This document shows, piece by piece, positions 25,584-36,700 of a DNA stretch of 64,000 nt (its first letter is position 1; each line of letters opens with the position of its first letter). Under the pieces are notes generated by a model. It made no database searches. It was not told the DNA's origin and saw nothing but the letters and a program-made list of their open reading frames with translations. The DNA is from Candidatus Peregrinibacteria bacterium (lineage in GTDB: Bacteria > Patescibacteriota > Gracilibacteria > UBA1369 > LOWO2-01-FULL-3). Location: NCBI GenBank assembly GCA_018654255.1, contig JABILX010000001.1, positions 124,001 to 188,000 of the forward strand, in the 5' to 3' direction. Position numbers and translations under genes: made by a program.

Positions 25584-28500
25584 ATGCCAGAAAAACTAAA
25601 CAGAGAGCATGTAAGACAAGAAGCCGAGAGAATCGACATGCTTGACGAAAGCATAGATCACAAAGTCAAAGGTGTAGATGACAAGTTAGCAGGAAAATAC
25701 ACCTCAGACACAATTACACTAGCAGACAAGATTGAAAGATCAGAAATACACGAAGAAGACAAACAACAACTTCTGAAAGAGATCAAAACCGAATTGTCAA
25801 CGCTGAAAACAAAAAGATCTCTCAAAAAAAGAGAGAAAGATTTTAATAAAAAATTGGATTCTTGGATCAACGAAGTGGAAAGCGGCGAAAAACTCAGAGA
25901 AGAACTGCGAAAATATGTTAATGAAAATCAAAAATATCTTCCAATGGCAAAGATTGCCATTATAGGCTCAAAAGACATAACAACAGAAGAACTTAAAGCC
26001 ATCAAAGAAGAAATTGAGGCTAATAAAAATGATTATAAAAAATTCCAAGAGATACAAAAAATGCTTCCAAAAGAACTAGATCAAGCATTTTTGGATATCT
26101 GTTTTATTAAATATTTGGACGAGAACAAAGAGCCCAAAATAGAAGACATTATAAAAGGTCTAAAAGAAGTAAAAGTAAAGCAGGAAAAAATCTTAGAAGT
26201 TCAAAAAGAAACAATTCTTCTAACAAAGAAACTAAGAGACATTAAGCAATTAGAATCCGAAGAAACAATGTCTTTAGAACAGCAGGAATTAGTAACGGTT
26301 TTAGTAGAAATGCTGAATACAAAAGATGTAGGATCGTCAATCAAAGAACTAGAATTGGACGAAGCACTTAAACAAGCAAAAAGAAATCAAGAAAAATTGA
26401 AAATGACGATTAAAATAATTGAAGCGGAAGAAGAAATGAGAGCTGCAAAAGAAAAAAAAGACATCTTAGAAAAACAATTAACATACTTTAAATTAATCAA
26501 AAAACAGCTTGAAGAAAACGTAAAGGATGCAGGAAAATCCTTTTCAAAGCTACTAAAAGAAACAAACGACAAAGGAGAACAAGAATTTTATTTAGCACAA
26601 CTAATAGCAATCCAAGAGGATGCAAAAGCAAAATCTGGCACAATCCAAAAACAAATAGATAACGTTGACTTTGCATTAAATAACCTTGAAGCAGAAGATC
26701 AGTACATAAAAGAATTGATTGACGCAAATAAGGCATTTAGCAAGGAGGCAAAAGAATTTGCAAAAAGAAAATCAGAATTTTTAGGGGAAAAGATAAAAGA
26801 TTTAGAAGAAAGAGAAGAAAAAATAAAAAAAGAAACGAATAGAATCATTGCTCAGTTAAAAAAAGGCAATTTGACCGAGGAGAGAAAGGATGAACTAAGA
26901 GGAAGAGATCACGAACTGCTTGTAGAAGAGATGAGAATAAAAGTTGAAAAAAAATATTTTGAACTCGAACAAAAAGCAGCGAAAAACAAATTCGATCCAA
27001 GAGAATGGCTAGCATTTATCAAGGAAAATAAAAGAAGAAATCCAGACCTAGCGAAAACAGCAAGAATAGGTATTAGTTTATACACACCAAGATATCTTAA
27101 AAGGCACGAAGCAATAAAAAAAGTTAATAATAACCTTCTTCCACTTCACCAAAATCTTGGAAGAATCTACGGGTTATTAGACTCAGCAGGTGACAGGAAC
27201 TTGAGCCAAGAAGTGCTTGATGATTGGAATAAAACTTTAGGAGATGCAAAGGATGAATTCCTAAAAGAAGAAATGTGGATCGATGTGCAAAATGGAGGTG
27301 CTGAAATTTTATCGTTGATTGAATTATTTAAAGCTAATGGACTCAACCAACTAGATCCGATTATGGGAACGCTGACACAAATGCAGTCAAATTATAAATC
27401 GCTCCAATCACTATACGGCCATGACCAATCTGAACTTGTAAGAATAACAGACAAAATATCCCAATTAGAGGCAGATACGACATGGAACGGAATAAAACAC
27501 TTCGCCAAGACAGAAGGATTGATAATTGGAGGAGCAGTTGTCGGCGCAACGCTATTTGCAATACCAGGAGGGCAGTTTGCAGGTGCTGTAGCGCTTGGAG
27601 GGGTGTCAAAATTTATACTTGTATCAGCTTGTGCAGGTGTTGGTATGACATTAGGTACCGAAATAGCAAAACCTTTTGCAGGGTTTACCCCAGACTTCAG
27701 TATAGAAAATCTAGCATACAGCTCGGCAAGAAATACACTAATGTCAATGGCGTTTATGGGAGCAGGAAGATTTGTAGGTGGTGAACTAGGGGCGGTATTG
27801 AGATCAGGTACTGGGGGAAGAGTCGCAAACGGTGTTAATTGGGTAAAAAATGGAATTGATAAAGGTTTGGGTAAAATTGCTGGAGCAGGAGGAGGTGCTA
27901 CAAATAGATGTGCAATGGGAAGATATATGGCTGGGCACATGTTTCAAGAAACGGGGGAAGAGTTAGCAGAGAATTGGGCTGAGAAAACCCACCCACTTCT
28001 TGGAATAATGGCATCAACTTTTAACGCAATGGACGGTGTTAACGTCAACGTGGACGTGTCTTCTAGTCCAGCCTTAAGAGTTCTCTCACAAGAAGCAGAA
28101 GTATCTATCAAATCTGTAAAAAATAACAACGTAACATTCGAATACAATCCAGAAAACAAACAATTCATTTTAGACACCATTTCACAAAATGGAGGGACTT
28201 TAGTTAACCAAGGATCTGTATTGGTATGTGAATTTTACCAAGGAAGAGAAAAAATAACATACAAATTTCTACCATCAACAGTTCCATTTGAAGCACGTCA
28301 ATTTTTAGCAACGGATTTTGGAAAATCATTAAATGAAAAATTTAAAGTAAAATTTAAAAATAATTTAGAAGCAGAATTTGAAGGTAGTACAACAAGATTC
28401 CGCGCAATATTGGAAGCAGAGGGATATGTATGCCTAGAACTAGAAGGAAAAATAATTGCTGCTAAAAACAATCAAAGGATTCTCTTTCGTCCTGCGAAGA

Positions 28501-30368
28501 ATCCAACAACAGAAATAGGAAGATATAAAAGAGACTTAGGAGAATTAGCACAAAGAGGGAGAAGGATGATTCTTAGCCCTGTGTCACAAACTAGGAATAT
28601 GAGCAGAGCTCATAGTGGAAATGAAAATACTTTATTAAGTATAGCAGCTGAAGTCCCAGCAAGTGTGATGGAAGAGGCCCAAGTAGCAGCAGCCGCTGCA
28701 GTAGGAGGAATTGTTAACACGCCAGGAATAACAAATCAAAGAAAACAACAATTAATCAGAAGAGCGTTTGTCGCAGCGGAAACAGACACAACCGTAGATA
28801 CAACCGCAGAAACAACAATTGACAGAAGTAAATTAGTAGCAAGAGCCCCAGCAATAACCCCAGACATGTCAGTAGGACAAATTAAAGCGATTGAATTTGT
28901 CTACAACATAGATACCCAAAAGAAAATAGACAGAATATTTGAAGGTTTGGAAGGTGTCCCGGCAGAAACACAGACAGAATTAAGGGAATATATTGAAGAA
29001 CTAGCTCTGGCACAACACGAAAAAAACCCTGAACAATATGTGAGCCACGGTTTTGATCATTCATTGAGTGTTATGGGTCACACAGAAAATGCAATGGAAA
29101 GCGACCCAGAAATAGTTCAAACAATGATGTCAAAATACGGGATCACAGAAGTAGAATCAAAATTCATGATGAGGATGGTTGCAGTGTTCCATGATTTTGG
29201 ATACCCAGATGTTGGGGATTTAGGAAAAGCACTTCACGGAGTCACTGGTGCATTAATAGCGGCAAAGCCAAAATTCATAAAAATGATGGAAGAAATATTA
29301 GTGAAAAATCCAGCTGATAAAGCAAAATTTGAGATTTTAATGCAAGACTTCCAGGACGCAATCTTGTATCACTCAGCAGATAAGGTAGAGATACACAGGG
29401 ATACAAAGATCAAATTAAAACGCGGAGAATTTATCATTAATTCCGAAAACATTATTGAGATTGTAAGAGAATTAAAAAGGAACAAAGATTTTCCTACAGA
29501 CGTTATTGAAATCCATTGTTCAGAGTCAAATATAGCAAAAATGCAAAAATTACTCGTTGAAGAGGGGCATAGTTTAGATAATATTAAATTTGTGCCAGTA
29601 GAGGAAGGTGCGAAGTTTAAAGGTAGAAGAGTTGATCTAGCTAAAAAGAATGACAAACTGCTTGGTATTGAGTTTAAGGAAGCGTCTCTACAAAACGATC
29701 CTCTAAACTACATGATAAGAGTTGCTGATAATGTCGACATGGTAAAAGATAGGGTCTCGCCATTCCAAGCAACAGAAATATTTAAACAAATATATAGAGA
29801 TTTTGGACCAGGAACTGATACAGGATTAGTATTGGTCGAATTAGAAGACTGTAAAGATCTAAAAGCACTATTGAAAATCAAGACCATAAGAGAAAAACTA
29901 GCAGAATATGGCGTAAATACAAACCAAGATGCAAAAGGCATTATTAAAGATTTTAAAAGGGCAATGATTCAAAAAAGAATAAATGACCCTAAATATGCTA
30001 GCGAAGTAGAACAGTATCGTGATAAAATACCAAAAATAGGAATGATGACAAACAGTCAATCGGTACGACACTTCGGAGGTTGTGAAAGCGTGGTAGATGT
30101 AAGATTAAAGGGTGCCGTTCTGACTGTACAAGTAGATTTAGAAACATATAATGAGTTAAACAAAATTAAGGTCATCGAAGAGGCACTTGATGCTGATGGT
30201 GTTACAAACAAAGTTAGAGTTGGAGTTGGAGACTATCAAATATGGAGAGCATACGAAGCTTACAGAAGTCTTAAGAATAATGGAGAGAATATATCAATTA
30301 GAATTGTAACAGGTGAAGGATCTAATCAAAGAGTATTAAACCAAAACTATAAACCAGAGTCAGTCTAA
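25584..30368 (+). CDS. Very large coiled-coil protein with C-terminal HD phosphohydrolase domain
   Basis: 1,594 residues. Residues 1-480 are almost continuous Lys/Glu coiled coil. Residues 645-740 are hydrophobic and Gly/Ala-rich (GLIIGGAVVGATLFAIPGG, FILVSACAGVGMTLG), able to enter a membrane. A middle region of beta character follows. An HD domain then has HGFDH (about 1154-1158), FHDFGYP (about 1202) and RVADNVDM (about 1378), giving the H...HD...D metal ligands of phosphohydrolases that act on nucleotides or cyclic nucleotides. I recognise no full-length family. The order coiled coil, membrane-active segment, C-terminal enzyme recalls polymorphic toxins or phage tape-measure proteins, but this is analogy only. 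No signal peptide is seen. Confidence 0.75.
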   Translation: MPEKLNREHVRQEAERIDMLDESIDHKVKGVDDKLAGKYTSDTITLADKIERSEIHEEDKQQLLKEIKTELSTLKTKRSLKKREKDFNKKLDSWINEVESGEKLREELRKYVNENQKYLPMAKIAIIGSKDITTEELKAIKEEIEANKNDYKKFQEIQKMLPKELDQAFLDICFIKYLDENKEPKIEDIIKGLKEVKVKQEKILEVQKETILLTKKLRDIKQLESEETMSLEQQELVTVLVEMLNTKDVGSSIKELELDEALKQAKRNQEKLKMTIKIIEAEEEMRAAKEKKDILEKQLTYFKLIKKQLEENVKDAGKSFSKLLKETNDKGEQEFYLAQLIAIQEDAKAKSGTIQKQIDNVDFALNNLEAEDQYIKELIDANKAFSKEAKEFAKRKSEFLGEKIKDLEEREEKIKKETNRIIAQLKKGNLTEERKDELRGRDHELLVEEMRIKVEKKYFELEQKAAKNKFDPREWLAFIKENKRRNPDLAKTARIGISLYTPRYLKRHEAIKKVNNNLLPLHQNLGRIYGLLDSAGDRNLSQEVLDDWNKTLGDAKDEFLKEEMWIDVQNGGAEILSLIELFKANGLNQLDPIMGTLTQMQSNYKSLQSLYGHDQSELVRITDKISQLEADTTWNGIKHFAKTEGLIIGGAVVGATLFAIPGGQFAGAVALGGVSKFILVSACAGVGMTLGTEIAKPFAGFTPDFSIENLAYSSARNTLMSMAFMGAGRFVGGELGAVLRSGTGGRVANGVNWVKNGIDKGLGKIAGAGGGATNRCAMGRYMAGHMFQETGEELAENWAEKTHPLLGIMASTFNAMDGVNVNVDVSSSPALRVLSQEAEVSIKSVKNNNVTFEYNPENKQFILDTISQNGGTLVNQGSVLVCEFYQGREKITYKFLPSTVPFEARQFLATDFGKSLNEKFKVKFKNNLEAEFEGSTTRFRAILEAEGYVCLELEGKIIAAKNNQRILFRPAKNPTTEIGRYKRDLGELAQRGRRMILSPVSQTRNMSRAHSGNENTLLSIAAEVPASVMEEAQVAAAAAVGGIVNTPGITNQRKQQLIRRAFVAAETDTTVDTTAETTIDRSKLVARAPAITPDMSVGQIKAIEFVYNIDTQKKIDRIFEGLEGVPAETQTELREYIEELALAQHEKNPEQYVSHGFDHSLSVMGHTENAMESDPEIVQTMMSKYGITEVESKFMMRMVAVFHDFGYPDVGDLGKALHGVTGALIAAKPKFIKMMEEILVKNPADKAKFEILMQDFQDAILYHSADKVEIHRDTKIKLKRGEFIINSENIIEIVRELKRNKDFPTDVIEIHCSESNIAKMQKLLVEEGHSLDNIKFVPVEEGAKFKGRRVDLAKKNDKLLGIEFKEASLQNDPLNYMIRVADNVDMVKDRVSPFQATEIFKQIYRDFGPGTDTGLVLVELEDCKDLKALLKIKTIREKLAEYGVNTNQDAKGIIKDFKRAMIQKRINDPKYASEVEQYRDKIPKIGMMTNSQSVRHFGGCESVVDVRLKGAVLTVQVDLETYNELNKIKVIEEALDADGVTNKVRVGVGDYQIWRAYEAYRSLKNNGENISIRIVTGEGSNQRVLNQNYKPESV

Positions 30369-30432
30369 GAAACACCAAAAATTGATAAGGGCGGAAGTCG
30401 TCAGTTAATAACAAAATAATAACCACAAAAAT

Positions 30433-31173
30433 ATGGGTGAAGAAAGTGCGGAAGAATTCCAACAAAGACTTGAAGAAGACCCTGATTGGCAAGTATACCA
30501 AAAAGCAAAGCAAGAAAAAGAGTTTGAAGGAACCTCCCAAGGTATGATACTTAAATCATTAGAAGAACAAGCCCAAAAAGAAGGTACAGAAGCAAGCTTT
30601 AAAATGGGAGATCACGGTCGAAATGAATATAGATACGGCGACCAATCCGCAGTAGAACAGCTTCACTTAAGCCCAGGAGGAGTGGCCGTGGCATACACAA
30701 ACATGTTAGATCTCCAAAAAGAATGGTGGAGAAAAGCTTTCTTAGAAGATAGATATGGAGGGGATATCAATAAGATCGGACTATTTGCCCCATCTTTACT
30801 AGAAACAATAGAGCTCAAGCTCGGCAAAGAAGGCGCAGAGCAATTTAGAATCGATAAATTGTTACAAGAAGCAGGCTTAGAAGGTGGAGAAGTTGAAGAA
30901 TTTGCAGAATATGAGATGTATAGCGGGCAGCTAGGAAAAGCTGAGTACGAAATAATTACCAAAATTACACAAGTTCTAAGAGCGGCAGTCCAACCCAATT
31001 TTGACATTAGATTCGATAATGGAGGAGGTGATATGTGGAGAAAAATAAGATTAGTACCATTAAATAGAGAAGCGCAACTAGCCTTAATAAATGGCGGTCC
31101 AATTTTAGACGCAGCACTTACAAACATCGTGGATAACCACACTCAACTAGTAGAGGCTTTAAAAGCAGCTTAA
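30433..31173 (+). CDS. Hypothetical acidic protein downstream of the HD giant
   Basis: 246 residues, acidic, soluble, mixed helix and strand, no recognised domain. A Gly/Asp-rich segment (DIRFDNGGGDMWRKIRLV) lies near the C-terminus. It starts 64 bases after the HD gene with an A-rich leader and no Shine-Dalgarno sequence. It is probably co-transcribed with it and could be its partner or inhibitor. It overlaps the 3' end of uppP on the other strand by 15 bases. Confidence 0.6.
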   Translation: MGEESAEEFQQRLEEDPDWQVYQKAKQEKEFEGTSQGMILKSLEEQAQKEGTEASFKMGDHGRNEYRYGDQSAVEQLHLSPGGVAVAYTNMLDLQKEWWRKAFLEDRYGGDINKIGLFAPSLLETIELKLGKEGAEQFRIDKLLQEAGLEGGEVEEFAEYEMYSGQLGKAEYEIITKITQVLRAAVQPNFDIRFDNGGGDMWRKIRLVPLNREAQLALINGGPILDAALTNIVDNHTQLVEALKAA

Positions 31174-31950
31174 ACCTAGGCTCACCCCACCCACCACAAA
31201 CAAATACCACGCGAACCATTTCAGTGAATGGTTTTTCAAAAACCGCATCAACCAATAAATAGAAAAATATCCGACAACAGCTGACATCAAAAACCCTGCC
31301 AAAACAGGATGAAAATCAGGACTACCAATAGCAGACACATCGATATCCCCCAGCTGATCATAAATAATCAAAGCCGCCGCCCCAGCTATAGCAACACCGC
31401 CCAACAAAAACGAAAATCTAGCAGCCTCTTCCCTCTTCACACCATTGATCAATCCACCCGAGATAGTAGATCCCGAACGAGAAACTCCAGGTATCAAAGC
31501 AACAGATTGAAACAAACCAATTACCAAAGCATTCCACCACTTTAGATCACTGACAGGTACTTTCTTCTTTTTACGCTGGCCATACCATTCAGCGACCAAA
31601 AACAAAATACCCACACAAATCATAAACACACCAACACTCATAGAATTCCGCATTGCAGGCCCCTCAAAAAAATCTTTCAAGCCAAAACCAATCGCAACGA
31701 CAGGTAACGTTCCAACGACAAGCAAGACAGTGAGCCGCTTATTGCGAAGCAAACAAATGAAATCTCTCCAAAAATAAGCCAAAATTGCCACCAATGTCCC
31801 AACATGAACGGCTACATCAAAACTCAGCAACGACTCAACCTCAAGCCCAAGTATTGACTCGCCCAAAACCAAGTGCCCGCTCGACGAAATAGGGAGAAAC
31901 TCAGTTACTCCTTGCACGGCACCCAAAATTGCAGCGTCTAATATTTCCAT
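31159..31950 (-). CDS. uppP: Undecaprenyl-diphosphatase (UppP/BacA)
   Basis: 263 residues with about eight membrane helices. It recycles the lipid carrier of peptidoglycan by removing a phosphate from undecaprenyl pyrophosphate. The family's catalytic regions are GAVQGVTEFLPISSSGHLVL and IPGVSRSGSTISGGL. An in-frame TTG three codons earlier is possible; the ATG at 31950 is used. Supports the MurG and FtsW steps encoded elsewhere in the window. Confidence 0.95.
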   Translation of the reverse strand: MEILDAAILGAVQGVTEFLPISSSGHLVLGESILGLEVESLLSFDVAVHVGTLVAILAYFWRDFICLLRNKRLTVLLVVGTLPVVAIGFGLKDFFEGPAMRNSMSVGVFMICVGILFLVAEWYGQRKKKKVPVSDLKWWNALVIGLFQSVALIPGVSRSGSTISGGLINGVKREEAARFSFLLGGVAIAGAAALIIYDQLGDIDVSAIGSPDFHPVLAGFLMSAVVGYFSIYWLMRFLKNHSLKWFAWYLFVVGGVSLGLSCF

Positions 31951-32009
31951 ACGACACAAATTCTACCAAATCTCCCGAACTTAACCACCCCTTTTACTTA
32001 AGTCCGAAC

Positions 32010-33548
32010 TTAGTGCTTAAAATACCTCCTCCCACTAAACACCATCGCAATCCCAAGCTCATCCGCTCGTGCGATAACTTCATCATCACGAATAGATCCG
32101 CCAGGATGAATAATAGCTTTCACACCATACGATGCAGCCTGCTCCACCCCATCTGGGAAAGGGAAGAAAGCATCAGAAGACATCACAGCACCTTGCGCGC
32201 GGTCACCTGCCTTGTGACCTGCAATAAACACACTGTCAACACGAGACATCTGCCCAGCTCCAACTCCTACCGTCGTAAGACCCTTGGCCATCACGACAGA
32301 ATTTGAAACAACTCTTTTCACAACCTTAGTTGCAAAAAGCATATCAGCAATTTGCTCATCAGTTGGTTTAACTTTCGTCACGACTTTCAAGTCCTCAGGC
32401 GTAAGTTCGTGAGTATCTTTAGTCTGGATCAAAAGCCCACCTGTCACTTTCTTAATATCAGTCTTCATCAAATCTATTTTGAAATCTCCAATTCTCAAAA
32501 TCCTCAAGTTTTTCCTAGTCATCAAACGCTTCAAAGCCTCGTCAGTATAAGAAGGCGCAATAATGATTTCCATAAACATCTTGCTCTCCTTCATGTAGTC
32601 GACCATATCCGCAGTAAACTCACGATTCAAAGCAACCACGCATCCAAAAGCAGACAAAGGATCTGCCTTATGTGCAGCCACAAAAGCCTCCTCTATAGAT
32701 GAGCGAGTAGCGACTCCACACGGATTGTTGTGTTTGACGAAAACCGCTGTCGGCTCACCGAATTCCTTCACCAACTCAAGAGCACTATCTCCATCCACGA
32801 TATTATTAAACGACAATTCCTTTCCATGAAGGACTTCTGCATTTGTAATATTTGAATCACCGTTCTCAGGATTTCGGAAGAAAGCCGCTTTTTGCGTAGG
32901 ATTTTCACCATATCTTAGGCTGCGAACTTTTTCGTAATGAAGGTCGAGAAGTTCAGGTTCGCCAGTTATTTCACGGAAATATTTATTAATAGCCTCATCA
33001 TAATTGTAAGTAAGACTGAAGACCTTGCGAGCCAAAACTCTGCGAGTCTCCAGAGACGTGTCCCCATTTGTAGAAATCTCAGTCAAAACCTTCTCATAAT
33101 CCGCAGGATCAGTAACCACAGTCACATATTTGTAATTCTTTGCGGCACTTCTGAGCATCGAAGGACCACCAATATCAATATTCTCAATTACTTCATCTTC
33201 AGTCACACCTTCTTTGGCAACAGTCTCAGTAAAAGGATAAAGATTAACAATCACCAAATCGATCATTTCAATCTCATTGTCCGAAGCTTCTTTCATATGT
33301 TCATCGGAATCGCGAACAGCCAACAAACCCCCGTGTACATTGGGATGCAGAGTCTTTACCCTACCCTCCATAATCTCAGGAAATCCAGTGACTTCACTCA
33401 CATCAACAACAGGAACCCCGGCATCCTTAAGAACCTTCGAAGTTCCTCCAGTAGATATGATTTTCACACCTAGATCAGAAAGTTTTTTTGCGACCTCTTC
33501 TATTCCAGTTTTGTCTGAAACGCTGATAAGAGCACGTTTTATTGTCAT
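32010..33548 (-). CDS. purH: Bifunctional AICAR formyltransferase/IMP cyclohydrolase
   Basis: 512 residues, close to the usual 510-530. The N-terminal cyclohydrolase begins IKRALISVSDKTGIEEVAKK and has ISTGGTSKVLKDAG and GRVKTLHPNVHGGLL. The C-terminal formyltransferase has RYGENPTQKAAFF, KELSFNNIVDGDSALEL and the active-site VKHNNPCGVAT. Both activities therefore look intact, although the cell also carries formate-dependent PurP for the same formylation step. It is transcribed alone, leftward. Confidence 0.97.
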   Translation of the reverse strand: MTIKRALISVSDKTGIEEVAKKLSDLGVKIISTGGTSKVLKDAGVPVVDVSEVTGFPEIMEGRVKTLHPNVHGGLLAVRDSDEHMKEASDNEIEMIDLVIVNLYPFTETVAKEGVTEDEVIENIDIGGPSMLRSAAKNYKYVTVVTDPADYEKVLTEISTNGDTSLETRRVLARKVFSLTYNYDEAINKYFREITGEPELLDLHYEKVRSLRYGENPTQKAAFFRNPENGDSNITNAEVLHGKELSFNNIVDGDSALELVKEFGEPTAVFVKHNNPCGVATRSSIEEAFVAAHKADPLSAFGCVVALNREFTADMVDYMKESKMFMEIIIAPSYTDEALKRLMTRKNLRILRIGDFKIDLMKTDIKKVTGGLLIQTKDTHELTPEDLKVVTKVKPTDEQIADMLFATKVVKRVVSNSVVMAKGLTTVGVGAGQMSRVDSVFIAGHKAGDRAQGAVMSSDAFFPFPDGVEQAASYGVKAIIHPGGSIRDDEVIARADELGIAMVFSGRRYFKH

Positions 33549-33662
33549 GTGAAAGAGTGTTATACAAACCCCCTTGAGCCCCCCGCAAAAATTGGCCCAC
33601 TTCTTTGATAAAAGTCCGACCAGGGAGTCATTTTACAGATCACCACTCAAAAGTCAAGGCTA

Positions 33663-33691
33663 TTGTAAAAATACTCGATTTATTGTATAAT
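33663..33691 (+). promoter_or_regulatory. Promoter of the SLH surface mosaic gene
   Basis: TTGTAA (33663-33668) and TATAAT (33686-33691) with a 17-base spacer; a second TATAAT overlaps at 33691-33696. The leader is about 27 bases and has no Shine-Dalgarno sequence. Confidence 0.6.
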
Positions 33692-33724
33692 ATAATTAAC
33701 AAAACAAAAATTTAAACAAAAAAT

Positions 33725-36700
33725 ATGCAGGAAAATAAACTTCCAGAAGATGCTGATGCTCAAGAAGATAGTGTCCCGGGTACTGACAAAACGGACAAAA
33801 AAACCGGTTCAAAATCTTGGAAAAAAGCAATTGTAGCTTTTGTAGTGTTAGCGATTTTAGGTGTTGTTTTTTATACAACAGACCTAAATAGATTTTTCAA
33901 AGGAATTATAGTTGATCCAATTGGAGATGAAGACCAACAGGAGCCTCTAGCTGATTGTGACGATGAAGGATTAGTCTCTTATTGGCCAATGGACGAAGGA
34001 TTCGGAAATACGCTAAACGATGTGGTAGGCGAAAACGACGGAACAATATATGGAGAATATGAATGGGTGGAGAACGCAGACGGGTCAGTAGCTCTCAGAA
34101 TCAATGACGGATACATCGACTTCGGAAATGATGAATCTCTGAATGCAGGCATGGAAGATTTGAGTTTGGTTGCGAGGCTAAAAACTGTAGACCAAAATTC
34201 AATTGTCTTCGGAAAAGCAGTCCCAGAAAACAGTGGAAATCCCTATACGGGATATTTTTATTCGATGAGGCCATACAGTATTGTGGACAAAGAGGATGGG
34301 AGTCAAGGGAGTCCAGGCACATCATTATTTTGGTTTAAGGATGGAGGCTACCCATTTGTAGAGGGGAATGAATCATACGCATGCCCATTAGACCCAAAGC
34401 CAGAAGAATATCAAGGATATACATGTGGATATGGGGGACAATACACCTATATAGACGATGCAAAAGCAAGAGGGAATGATGGGAACTGGCACATAGTCAC
34501 AGGGACTTTAAATAGAGAGGAAGGAGGTGGAGGGACTATGAATTCATATGCGGACGGATTGAAAACAAGTGTCCCTGAAAGATTAGAACCAATAGACACA
34601 ATCGACAACGAAGGAGAATTCAGAATCGGAGCACCACAAGTACCTACTTACAACTACGAAGGTCTAATATCAGACCTTGCTGTATACAAAAAAGAAATTT
34701 CACAAGAAGACGTCGAAGAAATTCACTCGCTGCCAAAAACGAGCAAATTCTGTTCGTACGAAGGCATGTACAAGCCAACACTAGACATCGAAGCAGGGTT
34801 AGTATCACATCAATCATTTGATGAATTAAAACCTGGGAATGTTATAGTGGATGAAGTGGAAGGGTTGCCTTTCGGCAGTATCAAAGACTCAGATCTAGCA
34901 AATGAAGATGGGGACACCCCTCCAGAATTGGTAGAGGGTTTTATAGGGAATGCTTTTCAATTTGACGGTCTTGATGATGTGGCATCTGTAGGGAATAATC
35001 CAGTAGAAGATGGGAGTTTAACACTCTCAACATGGATAAAAATAGATGGAGAACAGTTAGGGAAATTCTCGATGATAATGAGTACAAGCTCAACGAAATA
35101 CTACCTTGCATATAATACAAACAACGCAATCAGATTAAGGACAGGATACATGCTTGAGGAAGATGATGAGGGGTATGACTCTGAAAAAACGAACTATAAG
35201 TTCTGTGACATAAAATCCGGAACAAACCTAATAATCCCAGGAGAATGGACTCATGTAGCAGCTACCCTCAATCACGCAAACGGAGAGCACGGCCTCTATG
35301 TCAACGGAGAAAATGTGAAAGAAAAAAATGAATATGAATTCCCAAAATGCCAAACTATTGGAGGTAGTGCGGCCCTAACTATAGGAGGGAGCAGTACTTC
35401 TTACCCATTTGATGGAGCTATCGACGAATCACGTGTATACAATCGTGCGCTCACAGACGCAGAAATAAAAGGACTTTACGACTATGAAGTTGCTATATCT
35501 GAAGGTATAGAACCACAACCTTTAAATCCAGAACCAGTAACCTGCGAATACAACGAAACAGAATACGAAGTAGGTGAAACATACGACGCAGACGACGACT
35601 GCAACACATGTACATGCGGCGAGGATGGACAAATATCATGTACCGCAGATTCATGCGAACCAGAACAACAAGAAGTAACAACTTACCACTGGAATTTCAA
35701 CGAAGGGGAGGGAGCAACTGCTCATGACTCAGGAGGAACTCAAAACGATGGAATGTTATTTGGTGACCAAGGATGGGTAGATGGAACTATAGATGGAGCT
35801 TTTAATTTTACAAACGGACATTTTAGACTAGAAGAACCAATCACAATAAACGCAGACCAACCATTTACGATTTCAGCATGGGTGAAATTAGACGAAATCG
35901 AATCCACACAATACATCATGTCTAGCGAGACAAGTGTGGGTTTTGAAAATGGTAATTGGATTGCACCAATATTATGGAACAACAACAAGCAAATTTTTGG
36001 AGCAAGCTTCATGGATGGAGGTCTGGGAGGAGGAACAGACAAACCCGCGTACCACAAGTACACTTACTCAGGTACAAGTCTCGAACCAGATAATTGGTAT
36101 AATTTGGTAGCAACATACGATGGTCAAGACAACGTGAATAGCATCAAGCTTTACGTCAATGGGATAGAAGAATTATCATACTCATTAAAGTCTTGGCAGG
36201 AAGGATGGACGGCAATTTCGAGCAAAACAACAATAGGTGTTAGAGCTGGTGATTTGTCTAGCAATAAACTTTTAGGATCGATTGACGATTTGAAAATGAT
36301 ACTTGGTGAGGCTATGGATTGGGCGCAGGTCAAAGAAGAATATGACGCAATAATGAATCCACCAGAACCAGACCCAGTCACATGCACAAACGACGAAGCA
36401 GAATACGAAGTAGGAGAAACATTCGACGCAGGAGACGACTGCAACACATGTGCGTGCGGTGAAGACGGACAAATATCATGTACAGCAGATTCATGCGAGC
36501 CAGAATCAATCACATGCACAAACGACGAAGCAGAATACGAAGTAGGTGAAACATTCGACGCAGGAGATGATTGCAACACATGTGCATGCGAAGGAGATGG
36601 ACAAATCTTATGTACAGAAGAGGTTTGCGAGCCAGAACCAGAACCAGATCCAATCACATGCGAATACAACAGTGAAAACTATGCAGTAGGTGAAACATTT

